A DNA stretch of 64,000 nt from Aestuariicoccus sp032586235 (GTDB lineage Bacteria; Pseudomonadota; Alphaproteobacteria; Rhodobacterales; Rhodobacteraceae): assembly GCF_032586235.1 (NCBI RefSeq), contig NZ_JAWHTD010000010.1:58693-122692 (forward strand). The letters are read 5' to 3'. Made by a program: the position numbers and the translations under genes. Within the stretch, counting starts at the first letter, position 1. Every line of letters starts with the position of its first letter. Shown one piece after another: positions 27,180 to 34,182 of the stretch. The notes under the pieces were generated by a model. That model was not told where the DNA came from. It saw only the letters and a list, made by a program, of their open reading frames with translations, and did not search any database.

Positions 27180-28130
27180 TCAGGCCTTGGCCAGCTTGGC
27201 CTCGCGCGCGGCGCGGAGCCGGGCGAAATCGTCGCCCGCGTGATAGCTCGACCGGGTCAGCGGCGTGGCCGACACCATCAGAAAGCCCTTGCCCCAGGCC
27301 GATTTCTCGTAGCCCGCGAATTCCTCGGGCGTCACGAAACGGTCGACGCGGTGGTGCTTGGGCGTGGGCTGCAGATACTGGCCGATGGTCAGGAAATCGA
27401 CCGAGGCCGCGCGCATGTCGTCCATCACCTGCAGCACCGATTGCCGGTCCTCGCCCAGCCCGACCATGATGCCCGACTTTGTAAAGACCGCCGGATCCAG
27501 CTCCTTGACCCGCTGCAGCAGCCGCAGGCTATGGAAATAGCGCGCGCCGGGGCGCACCTCGGGGTAGAGCCCCGGCACGGTTTCGAGGTTGTGGTTGAAA
27601 ACGTCCGGCTTGGCGGCGACCACCACCTCCAGCGCCTCGGGCCCGCATTTCAGGAAATCCGGCGTCAGGATCTCGATCGTGGTGTCGGGCGAGCGGTGGC
27701 GCACGGCGCGGATGGTCTGGGCAAAATGCTCGGCCCCGCCGTCCTCCAGATCGTCGCGGTCCACCGAGGTGATAACGACATGGTTCAGCCCCAGCTTCTG
27801 CACCGCATCGGCGACGCGGCCCGGCTCGAACGCATCCAGCGTGTCCGGACGCCCCGTCGCGATGTTGCAGAAGGTGCAGCCGCGCGTGCAGATGTCACCC
27901 ATGATCATCATGGTGGCATGGCCCTGCGCCCAGCATTCGCCGGCATTGGGGCAGCCCGCCTCTTCACAGACCGTCACCAGCTTGTGCTCGCGCATGATGC
28001 GGCGGGTTTCGTTATAGCCCTCGCCGCCGGGCGCCTTCACCCGGATCCACTTGGGCTTCTTCGGCTGGGCATTGTCGGGCCGATGCGCCTTTTCGGGATG
28101 GCGTTGCTCCGGGATCTTGAGATCGCGCAC
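27180..28130 (-). CDS. lipA: Lipoyl synthase
   Basis: This 316-residue radical-SAM enzyme inserts two sulfurs into octanoyl groups to make lipoyl cofactors. The auxiliary cluster ligands are C55, C60 and C66 (VCEEAGCPNAGEC). The radical-SAM triad CTRGCTFC supplies C81, C85 and C88. The C-terminal RSSY serine motif is present (TRSSYHAGDDF). The start is a GTG at 28130 giving MRDLKIPEQRHPEKAH, the N-terminus I recall for this group; the ribosome site is weak (GGGGAA). Confidence 0.96.
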   Translation of the reverse strand: MRDLKIPEQRHPEKAHRPDNAQPKKPKWIRVKAPGGEGYNETRRIMREHKLVTVCEEAGCPNAGECWAQGHATMMIMGDICTRGCTFCNIATGRPDTLDAFEPGRVADAVQKLGLNHVVITSVDRDDLEDGGAEHFAQTIRAVRHRSPDTTIEILTPDFLKCGPEALEVVVAAKPDVFNHNLETVPGLYPEVRPGARYFHSLRLLQRVKELDPAVFTKSGIMVGLGEDRQSVLQVMDDMRAASVDFLTIGQYLQPTPKHHRVDRFVTPEEFAGYEKSAWGKGFLMVSATPLTRSSYHAGDDFARLRAAREAKLAKA

Positions 28131-28292
28131 GTTAGTATTCCCCGCGAAGGTTTTTGTTCATCTCTCCTACCATAGGCCACAGCAGGAAGGAGCGCCAGAT
28201 CCGCATACCCGCCATGCAGGGCCGCATCCTCGTCGCCGAGGAATACCCCCGATGGCTTTGCGTTCTGGATCAACGACTTGTGCCGCAACGCA

Positions 28293-28330
28293 GACAGATC
28301 GCAACGCCCATATGGGCGCTGCGATCTGTC
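28293..28330. repeat. 38-bp near-perfect palindrome downstream of the GafA-like gene
   Basis: GACAGATCGCA and CGCCCATATGGGCG are mirrored by TGCGATCTGTC, with one mismatched pair (28304/28319), centred at 28311/28312. It starts five bases beyond the stop of the minus-strand DUF6456 gene. No T-run follows on either strand, so it is not a classical terminator. In RNA it would form an 18-19 bp stem. The rest of the 205-bp gap to lipA shows no gene. Confidence 0.7.
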
Positions 28331-28335
28331 GCGGG

Positions 28336-29454
28336 TCAGCCGATCATCTGCGCGCCGTTCCCGCACGCGGCGTCGTAATGGCGGCGCAGACGCTGAAGGG
28401 CGATCCGCAGCACGATCTTGCCCGACCGCGCCGACCAGCCCATGCGCTTTTCGGCCATTTCCAACCCTTCGAGGTAACAGCAGCACCGCAACGCCATATC
28501 CGCCAGACCGGGGCCAAGCTCGCCCAACGCGCGCGCCAGGCGCAGCCGCGCCGCGTCGGGGCCCGAGAGCGATGCGCCCTCCGGCGGCTGGCACGAGACG
28601 GTCAGGATCTGTTCCCAGTTCGACGGCACCCGCCCGCCAAGCTGCGCCAGTTCGAAATCCTCGCGCAGCCGTTCGCCCGCAGCCACCAGACCGTCCGACA
28701 GGAACGGTGTGCCGTCGCGGTCGCGCCGGCGCGCCAGGGCCAGCAAAGGGCTCTCGGCCAGGGCATAGCGCGGGCGGCGCACGCGCGGCGAGGCATCCTC
28801 CTCTTCCAGCGCCGCGCCGGCGGCGCGCCCGGTCTCGAACCCGGCCTGTGCCTCGGAAAACCCGCGCACGCGGTTTTCCTGCTCGGCGATCAGCCGGTTC
28901 AGCGCCGCGCGTCCGCTCGCGGTCACGCGGTAGCGCGACACCCGGCCCGGCGCGTCGCAGGCGATCCACTCCTTCAGCGCCATGGCCTCGGCCACCGGGG
29001 CATCGACCACGGCGGTCTTGGTGGGCGCGCCGTCGCCGCTGTCGCGCAGCACGGTGGCCTTTTCCAGCCCCTCGGCGACGGCCAGAACGGCCCCCGGCTC
29101 GCAGAGCCTGCGCAGGATGCGCCGGGCCTCGCGTGTCAGAGTGGTCTCATCCACCGGGGCGGTGTCGTTGGGTCGGTTTTTCGTCATCGGATCGGAATCC
29201 TCGTCTGGCGACCCGGCAGAAGGCCCGGGCCGGAATGCGCCGAGATGGCGAAGGGCGGCGTCGATCAGGGGATCGTCACGCCGCGTTTCGATCTTGCGCA
29301 CTTGTCTGAGAACGGTCGAGGCATGACATCCGGCATCCCGCGCAAGCGCCCGGATCGACCGGCCCGTCTCGATATGCGCAAGATAGGCGCGCGCGTCCCG
29401 CGGCACCCAGTTGGGCCAACGATCCGGCATTGCAATATTGGCGTGAGTCACCAT
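28336..29454 (-). CDS. gafA: DUF6456 helix-turn-helix regulator, probable GafA-type activator of gene transfer agent genes
   Basis: This 372-residue protein has three parts. An N-terminal HTH (SIRALARDAGCHASTVLRQV, about residues 33-52) resembles DnaA/TrpR-like domains. A middle winged-helix-like region runs from about 105 to 195. The C-terminal DUF6456 domain (from SPLLALARRRDRDGTPFLSD near 233 to the end) includes ERLREDFELAQLG, the CC of RCCCYLEGLE and RSGKIVLRIALQRL. From memory, GafA of Rhodobacter capsulatus, the direct GTA activator, has this architecture and lies beside a small conserved gene; the identification is by recall, not search. The ATG at 29454 follows a GGGGG ribosome site. 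It is divergent from a DUF6477 gene across a 230-bp gap with a CtrA-like box. GTA structural genes are not in this window. Confidence 0.6.
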   Translation of the reverse strand: MVTHANIAMPDRWPNWVPRDARAYLAHIETGRSIRALARDAGCHASTVLRQVRKIETRRDDPLIDAALRHLGAFRPGPSAGSPDEDSDPMTKNRPNDTAPVDETTLTREARRILRRLCEPGAVLAVAEGLEKATVLRDSGDGAPTKTAVVDAPVAEAMALKEWIACDAPGRVSRYRVTASGRAALNRLIAEQENRVRGFSEAQAGFETGRAAGAALEEEDASPRVRRPRYALAESPLLALARRRDRDGTPFLSDGLVAAGERLREDFELAQLGGRVPSNWEQILTVSCQPPEGASLSGPDAARLRLARALGELGPGLADMALRCCCYLEGLEMAEKRMGWSARSGKIVLRIALQRLRRHYDAACGNGAQMIG

Positions 29455-29534
29455 GCCACCAATCCCCCTTTGCGAAATTTCAGGCTTTTCCCAGAGTTAT
29501 CCCAAGGTTTTTCCACAACCTAAAGACGAACAAG

Positions 29535-29550
29535 TTACCTGATTCTTAAC
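29535..29550 (+). promoter_or_regulatory. CtrA-box-like site between gafA-like and DUF6477 genes
   Basis: TTAC-CTGATTC-TTAAC matches the CtrA consensus TTAA-N7-TTAAC with one mismatch. It lies 81 bp upstream of the DUF6456 start and 135 bp upstream of the DUF6477 start. The flanking DNA is AT-rich and also holds TTTTCCACA (29509-29517) and TTATCCCAA (29497-29505), which resemble DnaA boxes. Confidence 0.4.
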
Positions 29551-29684
29551 AAAAAAGTGCAGAGGCAAGGATTGTTTCCAAATCATAAACACTTCTTTCC
29601 AGGCCGTGCGCTGATAGTGCGCCAGCCGCAACACCCTGGCGGGCCGTGCCATCGTCTGCGGGAATCAGCAAAGGACGCCACGCC

Positions 29685-29975
29685 ATGAAAGACATCTCCA
29701 GCATCCTGCAATCGCTGCGCCGCCCGCGTCTGCTGATCCGCGCCGCTCGAATCGGCGCGCATGATTACCGGCGCGATCCGCATCTCGGGCGTGTTCTGGG
29801 AACGGTGACGCTGCCGCGCACGGCGGCGGCGCTGGTTCGGTTGATCGAAATCGAGTCCGATCTGGACGCCCAGCGCGTGGCGCAGAATGCCGGCTATTCC
29901 ATCAGCCGCCATGTCGAGGTTCTGGTCGCCATGATGGGCGAGGCGCGCCTCTTGCATCTCTCGCGGCCGGACTAG
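29685..29975 (+). CDS. DUF6477 family protein
   Basis: This 96-residue, basic, soluble protein (MKDISSILQSLRRPRLLIRAARIG...) is of the Rhodobacterales DUF6477 type. It is largely alpha-helical by inspection, with Arg-rich N-terminal helices and LVRLIEIESDLDAQR. The ATG at 29685 fits the conserved N-terminus better than an upstream start at 29646. It is divergent from the GafA-like gene, an arrangement that may correspond to the small gene next to gafA in Rhodobacter (recalled, unverified). Function unknown. A GC hairpin follows the stop. Confidence 0.75.
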   Translation: MKDISSILQSLRRPRLLIRAARIGAHDYRRDPHLGRVLGTVTLPRTAAALVRLIEIESDLDAQRVAQNAGYSISRHVEVLVAMMGEARLLHLSRPD

Positions 29976-29977
29976 CG

Positions 29978-30005
29978 CGGCGGCGGCACCGCTTCGCCGC
30001 CGCCG
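29978..30005. terminator. GC-rich hairpin between convergent genes
   Basis: A 10-bp stem (CGGCGGCGGC with GCCGCCGCCG, 8-base loop) sits just after the DUF6477 stop and 10 bp before the mttB-like stop. There is no T-run on either side, so termination by this hairpin is only a suggestion. Confidence 0.35.
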
Positions 30006-30014
30006 GGGGAACGC

Positions 30015-31559
30015 TTACATGAAGGCGTCGGGCATCGAGGCCTTCTTGCGGTCGATGTAATCCTGCAGCCCTTCGGCGATCCCGGGATCGAGCGCAGGCT
30101 GCTGGTAGGTATCGAGCAGGCGTTTGACCCGTTCGCCGGCCAGCGCCATCGTATCGCGCCCGCCTTCCTCGCTCCAGGTTTCATAGGGCTTGTAGTCGAA
30201 AAGCTCCGACCGCCAGAAGGCGGACTTGAAATTGGCCTGGGTGTGTGCGCAGCCCAGGTAATGCCCGCCCGGCCCGACCTCGCGCAGCGCATCCATCGCC
30301 TGGGCGTTCTCGTCCACCGACACGCCCCTGGCCAAATGATGCAGCGCGCCCAGCTGGTCGGCGTCCATGACGAATTTCTCGAAGGACGACACCAGCCCGC
30401 CTTCCAGCCAGCCGCAGCTGTGCAGCATGAAGTTCACGCCCGACAGAAGGCCGAGGTTGAGGCTGTTGGCGGTCTCGTAGGCGGCCTGCGCGTCGGGCAG
30501 TTTCGATCCGCAGAACGACCCCGCCGACCGGAACGGCAGCCCCATGCGCCGCGCCAGCTGGCCCGCGCCATAGGTCACATGCGCGGCCTCGGGCGTGCCG
30601 AAGGTGGGCGCGCCGCTGTTCATGTCGATCGAGGTGACGAAGGCGCCGAAGATCACCGGCGCGCCGGGGCGAATGAGCTGGGAATAGGCGATCCCCGCCA
30701 TCACCTCGGCCAGCACCTGCGTCAGCGTGCCGGCCACGCTGACCGGCGCCATCGCGCCGCCGACGATGAAGGGCGAGATGATCGAGGCCTGATTGTTCTT
30801 GGCAAAGACCTCGAGCGCGCCCATCATCACGTCGTCGAAGGTGAGCGGCGAGTTGATGTTGATCAGCGACGTCATCACCGTGTTGCCCTGCACGAAATCC
30901 TTGCCGAAGAGGATCTCGCACATCTCGACGCTGTCCTGCGCGCGGCTGGGTTCGGTGACCGATCCCATGAAGGGCTTGTCCGACAGCGTCATATGCGCCT
31001 GCAGCATGTCCAGATGGCGCTTGTTCACCGGAATGTCGGTGGGTTCGCAGACCGTGCCGCCGGAATGGTGCAGCCATTTGGACATATAACCCAGCTTCAC
31101 GAACTTACGGAAATCCTCCATCGTGGCATAGCGGCGGCCCTTTTCGGCGTCATGTACGAAGGGCGGGCCGTAGACCGGCGCCAGAACCAGGTTCTTGCCG
31201 CCCACCACGACGCTGCGGTCGGGGTTGCGGGCGTGCTGGGTGTATTGGCTGGGCGCGGTGGCGCAAAGCTTGCGCGCGAGCCCCTTGGGCATCCGCACCC
31301 GCTCGCCTTCCACATCCGCTCCGGCGTCTTTCCAGCGCGCCAGCGCGGCGGGGTTGTTGACGAAGTTGACGCCGATCTCTTCCAGAACGATCTCGGCATT
31401 GGCCTCGATGATCTCGAGCGCCTCTTCGTTTAGCACCTCGAAATTGGGGATGTTGCGCTCGATATAGCGCGCGGTCTCGACGCTGACGGCCGACCGCTCC
31501 GCCCGCCGCGCGGCTCCGCCGCCGCCCCGTGCCCGTCTGCGAACCGCTGCATCCGTCAT
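30015..31559 (-). CDS. Trimethylamine methyltransferase family protein (non-pyrrolysine MttB homologue)
   Basis: This 514-residue protein belongs to the MttB superfamily, whose members transfer methyl groups from quaternary amines (trimethylamine, glycine betaine, carnitine, proline betaine) to a corrinoid protein. The frame has no in-frame TAG, so it is the non-pyrrolysine type. Conserved features include NPDRSVVVGG, SGGTVCEPTD and GAFVTSIDMNSGAPTFGTPE. The Arg/Gly-rich N-terminus (RRRARGGGGAARRAERS) is typical of the marine group. The ATG at 31559 follows GGGAGA; an upstream in-frame start at 31673 is less likely. No corrinoid protein or reactivase gene is adjacent, so the substrate and partner cannot be inferred from context. 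Confidence 0.85.
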   Translation of the reverse strand: MTDAAVRRRARGGGGAARRAERSAVSVETARYIERNIPNFEVLNEEALEIIEANAEIVLEEIGVNFVNNPAALARWKDAGADVEGERVRMPKGLARKLCATAPSQYTQHARNPDRSVVVGGKNLVLAPVYGPPFVHDAEKGRRYATMEDFRKFVKLGYMSKWLHHSGGTVCEPTDIPVNKRHLDMLQAHMTLSDKPFMGSVTEPSRAQDSVEMCEILFGKDFVQGNTVMTSLININSPLTFDDVMMGALEVFAKNNQASIISPFIVGGAMAPVSVAGTLTQVLAEVMAGIAYSQLIRPGAPVIFGAFVTSIDMNSGAPTFGTPEAAHVTYGAGQLARRMGLPFRSAGSFCGSKLPDAQAAYETANSLNLGLLSGVNFMLHSCGWLEGGLVSSFEKFVMDADQLGALHHLARGVSVDENAQAMDALREVGPGGHYLGCAHTQANFKSAFWRSELFDYKPYETWSEEGGRDTMALAGERVKRLLDTYQQPALDPGIAEGLQDYIDRKKASMPDAFM

Positions 31560-31673
31560 TTCGACCGTCTCCCACGACAAATCCGCGGCCCCTGCGCCGC
31601 CAGTGGCCCCTACATAGCCCAGCTTGGCATGTCCGATTTCCGAATTGCGCCCTTTGGGACGAAAAAGCGACAT

Positions 31674-32855
31674 TCAGCCGTGCAGGAACCGGTCTGTCAT
31701 GTCCATCACCTGCCCCCAGGCGGGATCCTGCGGCAAGAGCATGTGGTTGCGCCCTTCCAGCCGGACGAAACGCGCGCCCGGAATGCCGGCGGCGATCCTC
31801 TGGCCCTGTGTGATCGGGTGAATCGCGTCGTCCTGGGCGTGAAAGACCAGCGTCGGCGCGCGGACCTTGGGCAGATCGTCCCGCACCTGGAAGCGGTCGA
31901 TGACCTTGCGCATGGTCACTGCGGTCTCAGGGTCGGCGGTGGCAAGCTGCATATGCACCATCTCGGCCATCTGTTCGGGCGTGCCGTCGGGCAAAAAGAG
32001 CGTCGAGAGCGCCTGCATGAAGGGGCTGCCCGGCTTGCCCCAGCCAAGGCGGATCATCGACAGGATGGTCGGTTCGTCCACCATCTCGGCATGCGGCGGG
32101 CGAAAGACGCGGCCTTCGGCATAGCCGCCCACGATCACCAGCTTGCCGACCCGCTCGGGAAAGCGCGCGGCAAAGGCGATGGCCACGGGGGCGGCCTGCG
32201 ACGCGGCAAAGAGGTTGGCCTGCGCCACACCGGCGGCGTCCATCACCGCCTCCAGGTCGTCGACAAAGCCGTCGATCCCCTCCAGCGGCGCATCGCGCGA
32301 CGAGAGGCCCGTGCCGCGCAGATCGTAGCGGATCACCCGGTTGGTCCGTGACAGCCGCTCGATGGTGGGCCGCCAGATCTGGCCCTGCCAGTCGATCTCG
32401 AGGTGCGACAGCCAATGGCTGATCCGGACCAGCGGCGGGCCGTCGCCGTTGGACGTCCAGGCAATCGCGCTGCTGTCGCGCGACAGCGCATAACGGATAT
32501 CGAGCGGCTCACCGGTCTGCATTTCCTCGGAACGCGCCACCGTGTCCGCCCCGGAAACCTCCGCCTGAAGGATAAAACCCCGGCGCGGGATCGTCCGGAT
32601 CACCCTCTGCGCCTTGCCGTCGTCCCCGACGGCGGCCCGGGCCGCGCTGATGCGGGCGTTGATCGTGGCGTCCGACACGGCCAGCCCGCGCCAGACCTCT
32701 TCGACCAGAGTATCCTTGGTCACCAACTGCCCCGCATGCCGCCCCAGAAGGACCAGCAGGTCAAAGACCTGAGGCTCCAGATGCACCTCCGCGCCGTCAC
32801 GGCGAAACACGTGACGCTCCAGATCAAGGCAGCAATTGGCGAACCGCAATTCCAT
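31674..32855 (-). CDS. Winged-helix DNA-binding domain fused to alpha/beta hydrolase
   Basis: This 393-residue fusion has an OmpR/PhoB-type winged helix at residues 1-100 (LEPQVFDLLVLLGRHAGQLV, TKDTLVEEVWRG, SDATINARISAARAAVGD, IRTIPRRGFIL). An alpha/beta hydrolase domain follows from about 130. Its catalytic triad looks intact: nucleophile Ser in LFAASQAAP (the usual GxSxG elbow is altered to AxSxA), Asp in HAQDDAIHP and His in GRNHMLLP. There is no receiver domain and no clear TM. It may be a regulator that senses an ester- or lactone-like ligand, or a hydrolase tethered to DNA. The start at Met of MELRFANCC (32855) was chosen because the winged helix begins there. Confidence 0.85.
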   Translation of the reverse strand: MELRFANCCLDLERHVFRRDGAEVHLEPQVFDLLVLLGRHAGQLVTKDTLVEEVWRGLAVSDATINARISAARAAVGDDGKAQRVIRTIPRRGFILQAEVSGADTVARSEEMQTGEPLDIRYALSRDSSAIAWTSNGDGPPLVRISHWLSHLEIDWQGQIWRPTIERLSRTNRVIRYDLRGTGLSSRDAPLEGIDGFVDDLEAVMDAAGVAQANLFAASQAAPVAIAFAARFPERVGKLVIVGGYAEGRVFRPPHAEMVDEPTILSMIRLGWGKPGSPFMQALSTLFLPDGTPEQMAEMVHMQLATADPETAVTMRKVIDRFQVRDDLPKVRAPTLVFHAQDDAIHPITQGQRIAAGIPGARFVRLEGRNHMLLPQDPAWGQVMDMTDRFLHG

Positions 32856-33009
32856 CGCTCGAAATCGTCCCGAAACCGGTGGGACTTGGAGCCTAGCGCC
32901 AATCACAAGCGGATCACAAGCAAATCAGAAGCGCTCGGCAAGCCGGTCTTCAAGCGCCGGGGGGCGGGCCGTGGTCAGATGAGGACATGACTTGAAAAGG
33001 AGACATCCC

Positions 33010-33195
33010 ATGACACGCCCCGACACCTCTTCGATCCGCCTGCGCCCCGACGGCTCCATCGACACCGCCTATTACATGGCCCGAGGCCGCGCACAGCGCA
33101 GCGAGGCCGCGCATAGGATGTTTCGTGGCTCGCCTGAGCCCGAACAGCCGCAAACGCGCGGATGGCTGCGAGGCCTGCTGACCGGCGGGCATTGA
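33010..33195 (+). CDS. Small conserved protein, hypothetical (61 aa)
   Basis: MTRPDTSSIRLRPDGSIDTAYY starts a 61-residue soluble protein with a helical, Arg/Ala-rich middle (MARGRAQRSEAAHRMFRG). A strong AAGGAGA ribosome site lies five bases before the ATG. I recall similar proteins in Rhodobacterales carrying the RPDGSIDTAYYMA segment, without an assigned function. It is divergent from the winged-helix hydrolase gene across 154 bp. Confidence 0.7.
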   Translation: MTRPDTSSIRLRPDGSIDTAYYMARGRAQRSEAAHRMFRGSPEPEQPQTRGWLRGLLTGGH

Positions 33196-33274
33196 ACCAG
33201 CCGCGCTCTGCGCCAGATCAATGCAGGGAGCGGCGGAAGCGGTCAGTCTGTGCACAAACCGGAAAGGAATGCGC

Positions 33275-33445
33275 ATGGACCTCCGCAAGAAGAAAAAAGA
33301 GCTCGTGGGCCTTGTCGGCGGGATCGGCGTGGTAGTGGCGCTCGGCGGTTTCGTCGGCGGCTGGTATAGCCCGGGCACGACGATCGTCGCGACCTTCGGG
33401 GTCTGGATCGTCGGCACGCTGCTGGTGAACCTCTTTTGCGACTGA
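33275..33445 (+). CDS. Small two-helix membrane protein, hypothetical (56 aa)
   Basis: A lysine-rich N-terminus (MDLRKKKKEL) is followed by two hydrophobic segments (about residues 11-27 and 34-53), with a GGWYSPGTT turn between them. AAAGGA lies at a normal distance from the ATG at 33275; an in-frame ATG at 33269 abuts the ribosome site. Function unknown. It is convergent with the Lin0512 pair, with only four bases between stops. Confidence 0.68.
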   Translation: MDLRKKKKELVGLVGGIGVVVALGGFVGGWYSPGTTIVATFGVWIVGTLLVNLFCD

Positions 33446-33449
33446 GCGA

Positions 33450-33791
33450 TCAGGCCTCGGGCAAGGGTCTGGGCAGAAAGACCTCGACCGCAGCACTGGC
33501 CACGACCTGAACCGACCCGGTATCCGGGTCGGTGACGTCGAGACCGCCCGGCACGGCGGTCACGGTCACCCGGCCCCTCGGCAACAGATCCTTCAGCGCC
33601 GCGCAATCGACCTTTTCGGGACGCTGCGCGCCGATGGTCACCTGAACCTCGATCCGGTCCTCGGGCACCCGGGACAGAACCGGCAGCGCCGCATGGCGCA
33701 GCGCATCCTCCAGCGCGCGGCGCGCAGCCTTTGTGTCGTCCTGCCCGTGCAGGTCCACACCCATGCCCATCTCGATGATCAGCCGCTGCAT
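33450..33791 (-). CDS. Lin0512 family protein, paralogue B
   Basis: This 113-residue protein of the Lin0512/TIGR02058 family (function unknown) is recognisable by MGMGVDLHGQDDTKAARRALEDALRH and the RIEVQVTIGAQRPEKVD strand. Its start overlaps the stop of the equally long upstream paralogue by one base (TGATG). Identity between the two is low, but the layout matches: N-terminal GMG motif, helix, IGxQxP-V motif and VxxGGLDVxxP. This suggests a heteromeric pair. Confidence 0.8.
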   Translation of the reverse strand: MQRLIIEMGMGVDLHGQDDTKAARRALEDALRHAALPVLSRVPEDRIEVQVTIGAQRPEKVDCAALKDLLPRGRVTVTAVPGGLDVTDPDTGSVQVVASAAVEVFLPRPLPEA

Positions 33792-34132
33792 CACGCCACC
33801 TCGTCGCGGAAAGAGACCGAGATCGACACATTGGCGATCACCGTCGCATTCCCCTCGCCTTCGGGGCGCGGAATGTCGAGCCCGCCCGGGACCACCTCGA
33901 TCTCGGGCTGGCCATAGGGAAAGACCGCAGCCAGCGCGGCCTTGTCGACCGCACCGGGGTTCTGGACGCCCACGCGCACGCTCAGCACCATCTCGTCCTT
34001 GCCGCGCCCCATCAGCTCGGCCGCGTTGATGGAATTGCGCCACAGCGCGTCACGCAGCCCGCGCCGGGCGGCTTCGGTGTAATCGCCCCGCCTGAGCGAG
34101 CTCCCCATGCCAAATTCGGTCAACAGGCGCAT
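33791..34132 (-). CDS. Lin0512 family protein, paralogue A
   Basis: This 113-residue Lin0512-type protein (MRLLTEFGMGSSLRRGDYTEAARRGLRDALW) carries VRVGVQNPGAVDKAAL and PGGLDIPRPEGEGNA. The ATG at 34132 lies six bases after GGGGAGA; the in-frame ATG at 34147 is part of that region. It is followed without a gap by paralogue B and diverges from guaA 50 bp away. Function unknown; possible roles in ring-structured enzyme assemblies are speculation. Confidence 0.8.
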   Translation of the reverse strand: MRLLTEFGMGSSLRRGDYTEAARRGLRDALWRNSINAAELMGRGKDEMVLSVRVGVQNPGAVDKAALAAVFPYGQPEIEVVPGGLDIPRPEGEGNATVIANVSISVSFRDEVA

Positions 34133-34182
34133 CCCGGCTCTCCCCATATTGCCAATTCCGCCCGCCCTGCCTATCAGGTGCC

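Noticed and set aside
27132..28175. 347-codon ORF antisense to lipA starting MKARGSAP
   Set aside because: It begins inside the 30-bp repeat and is otherwise the reverse frame of lipA; the same spurious start occurs at 39118.
28154..28378. 74-codon ORF between lipA and the GafA-like gene
   Set aside because: It spans the 38-bp palindrome, lacks a ribosome site and runs into the 3' end of the opposite gene.
29490..29520. DnaA-box-like TTATCCCAA and TTTTCCACA as a replication origin
   Set aside because: Only two sites, one imperfect, with no cluster and no replication gene; noted only as possible regulatory sites.
30015..31559. Pyrrolysine-encoding mttB
   Set aside because: The frame contains no in-frame TAG codon, so it is the non-pyrrolysine type.
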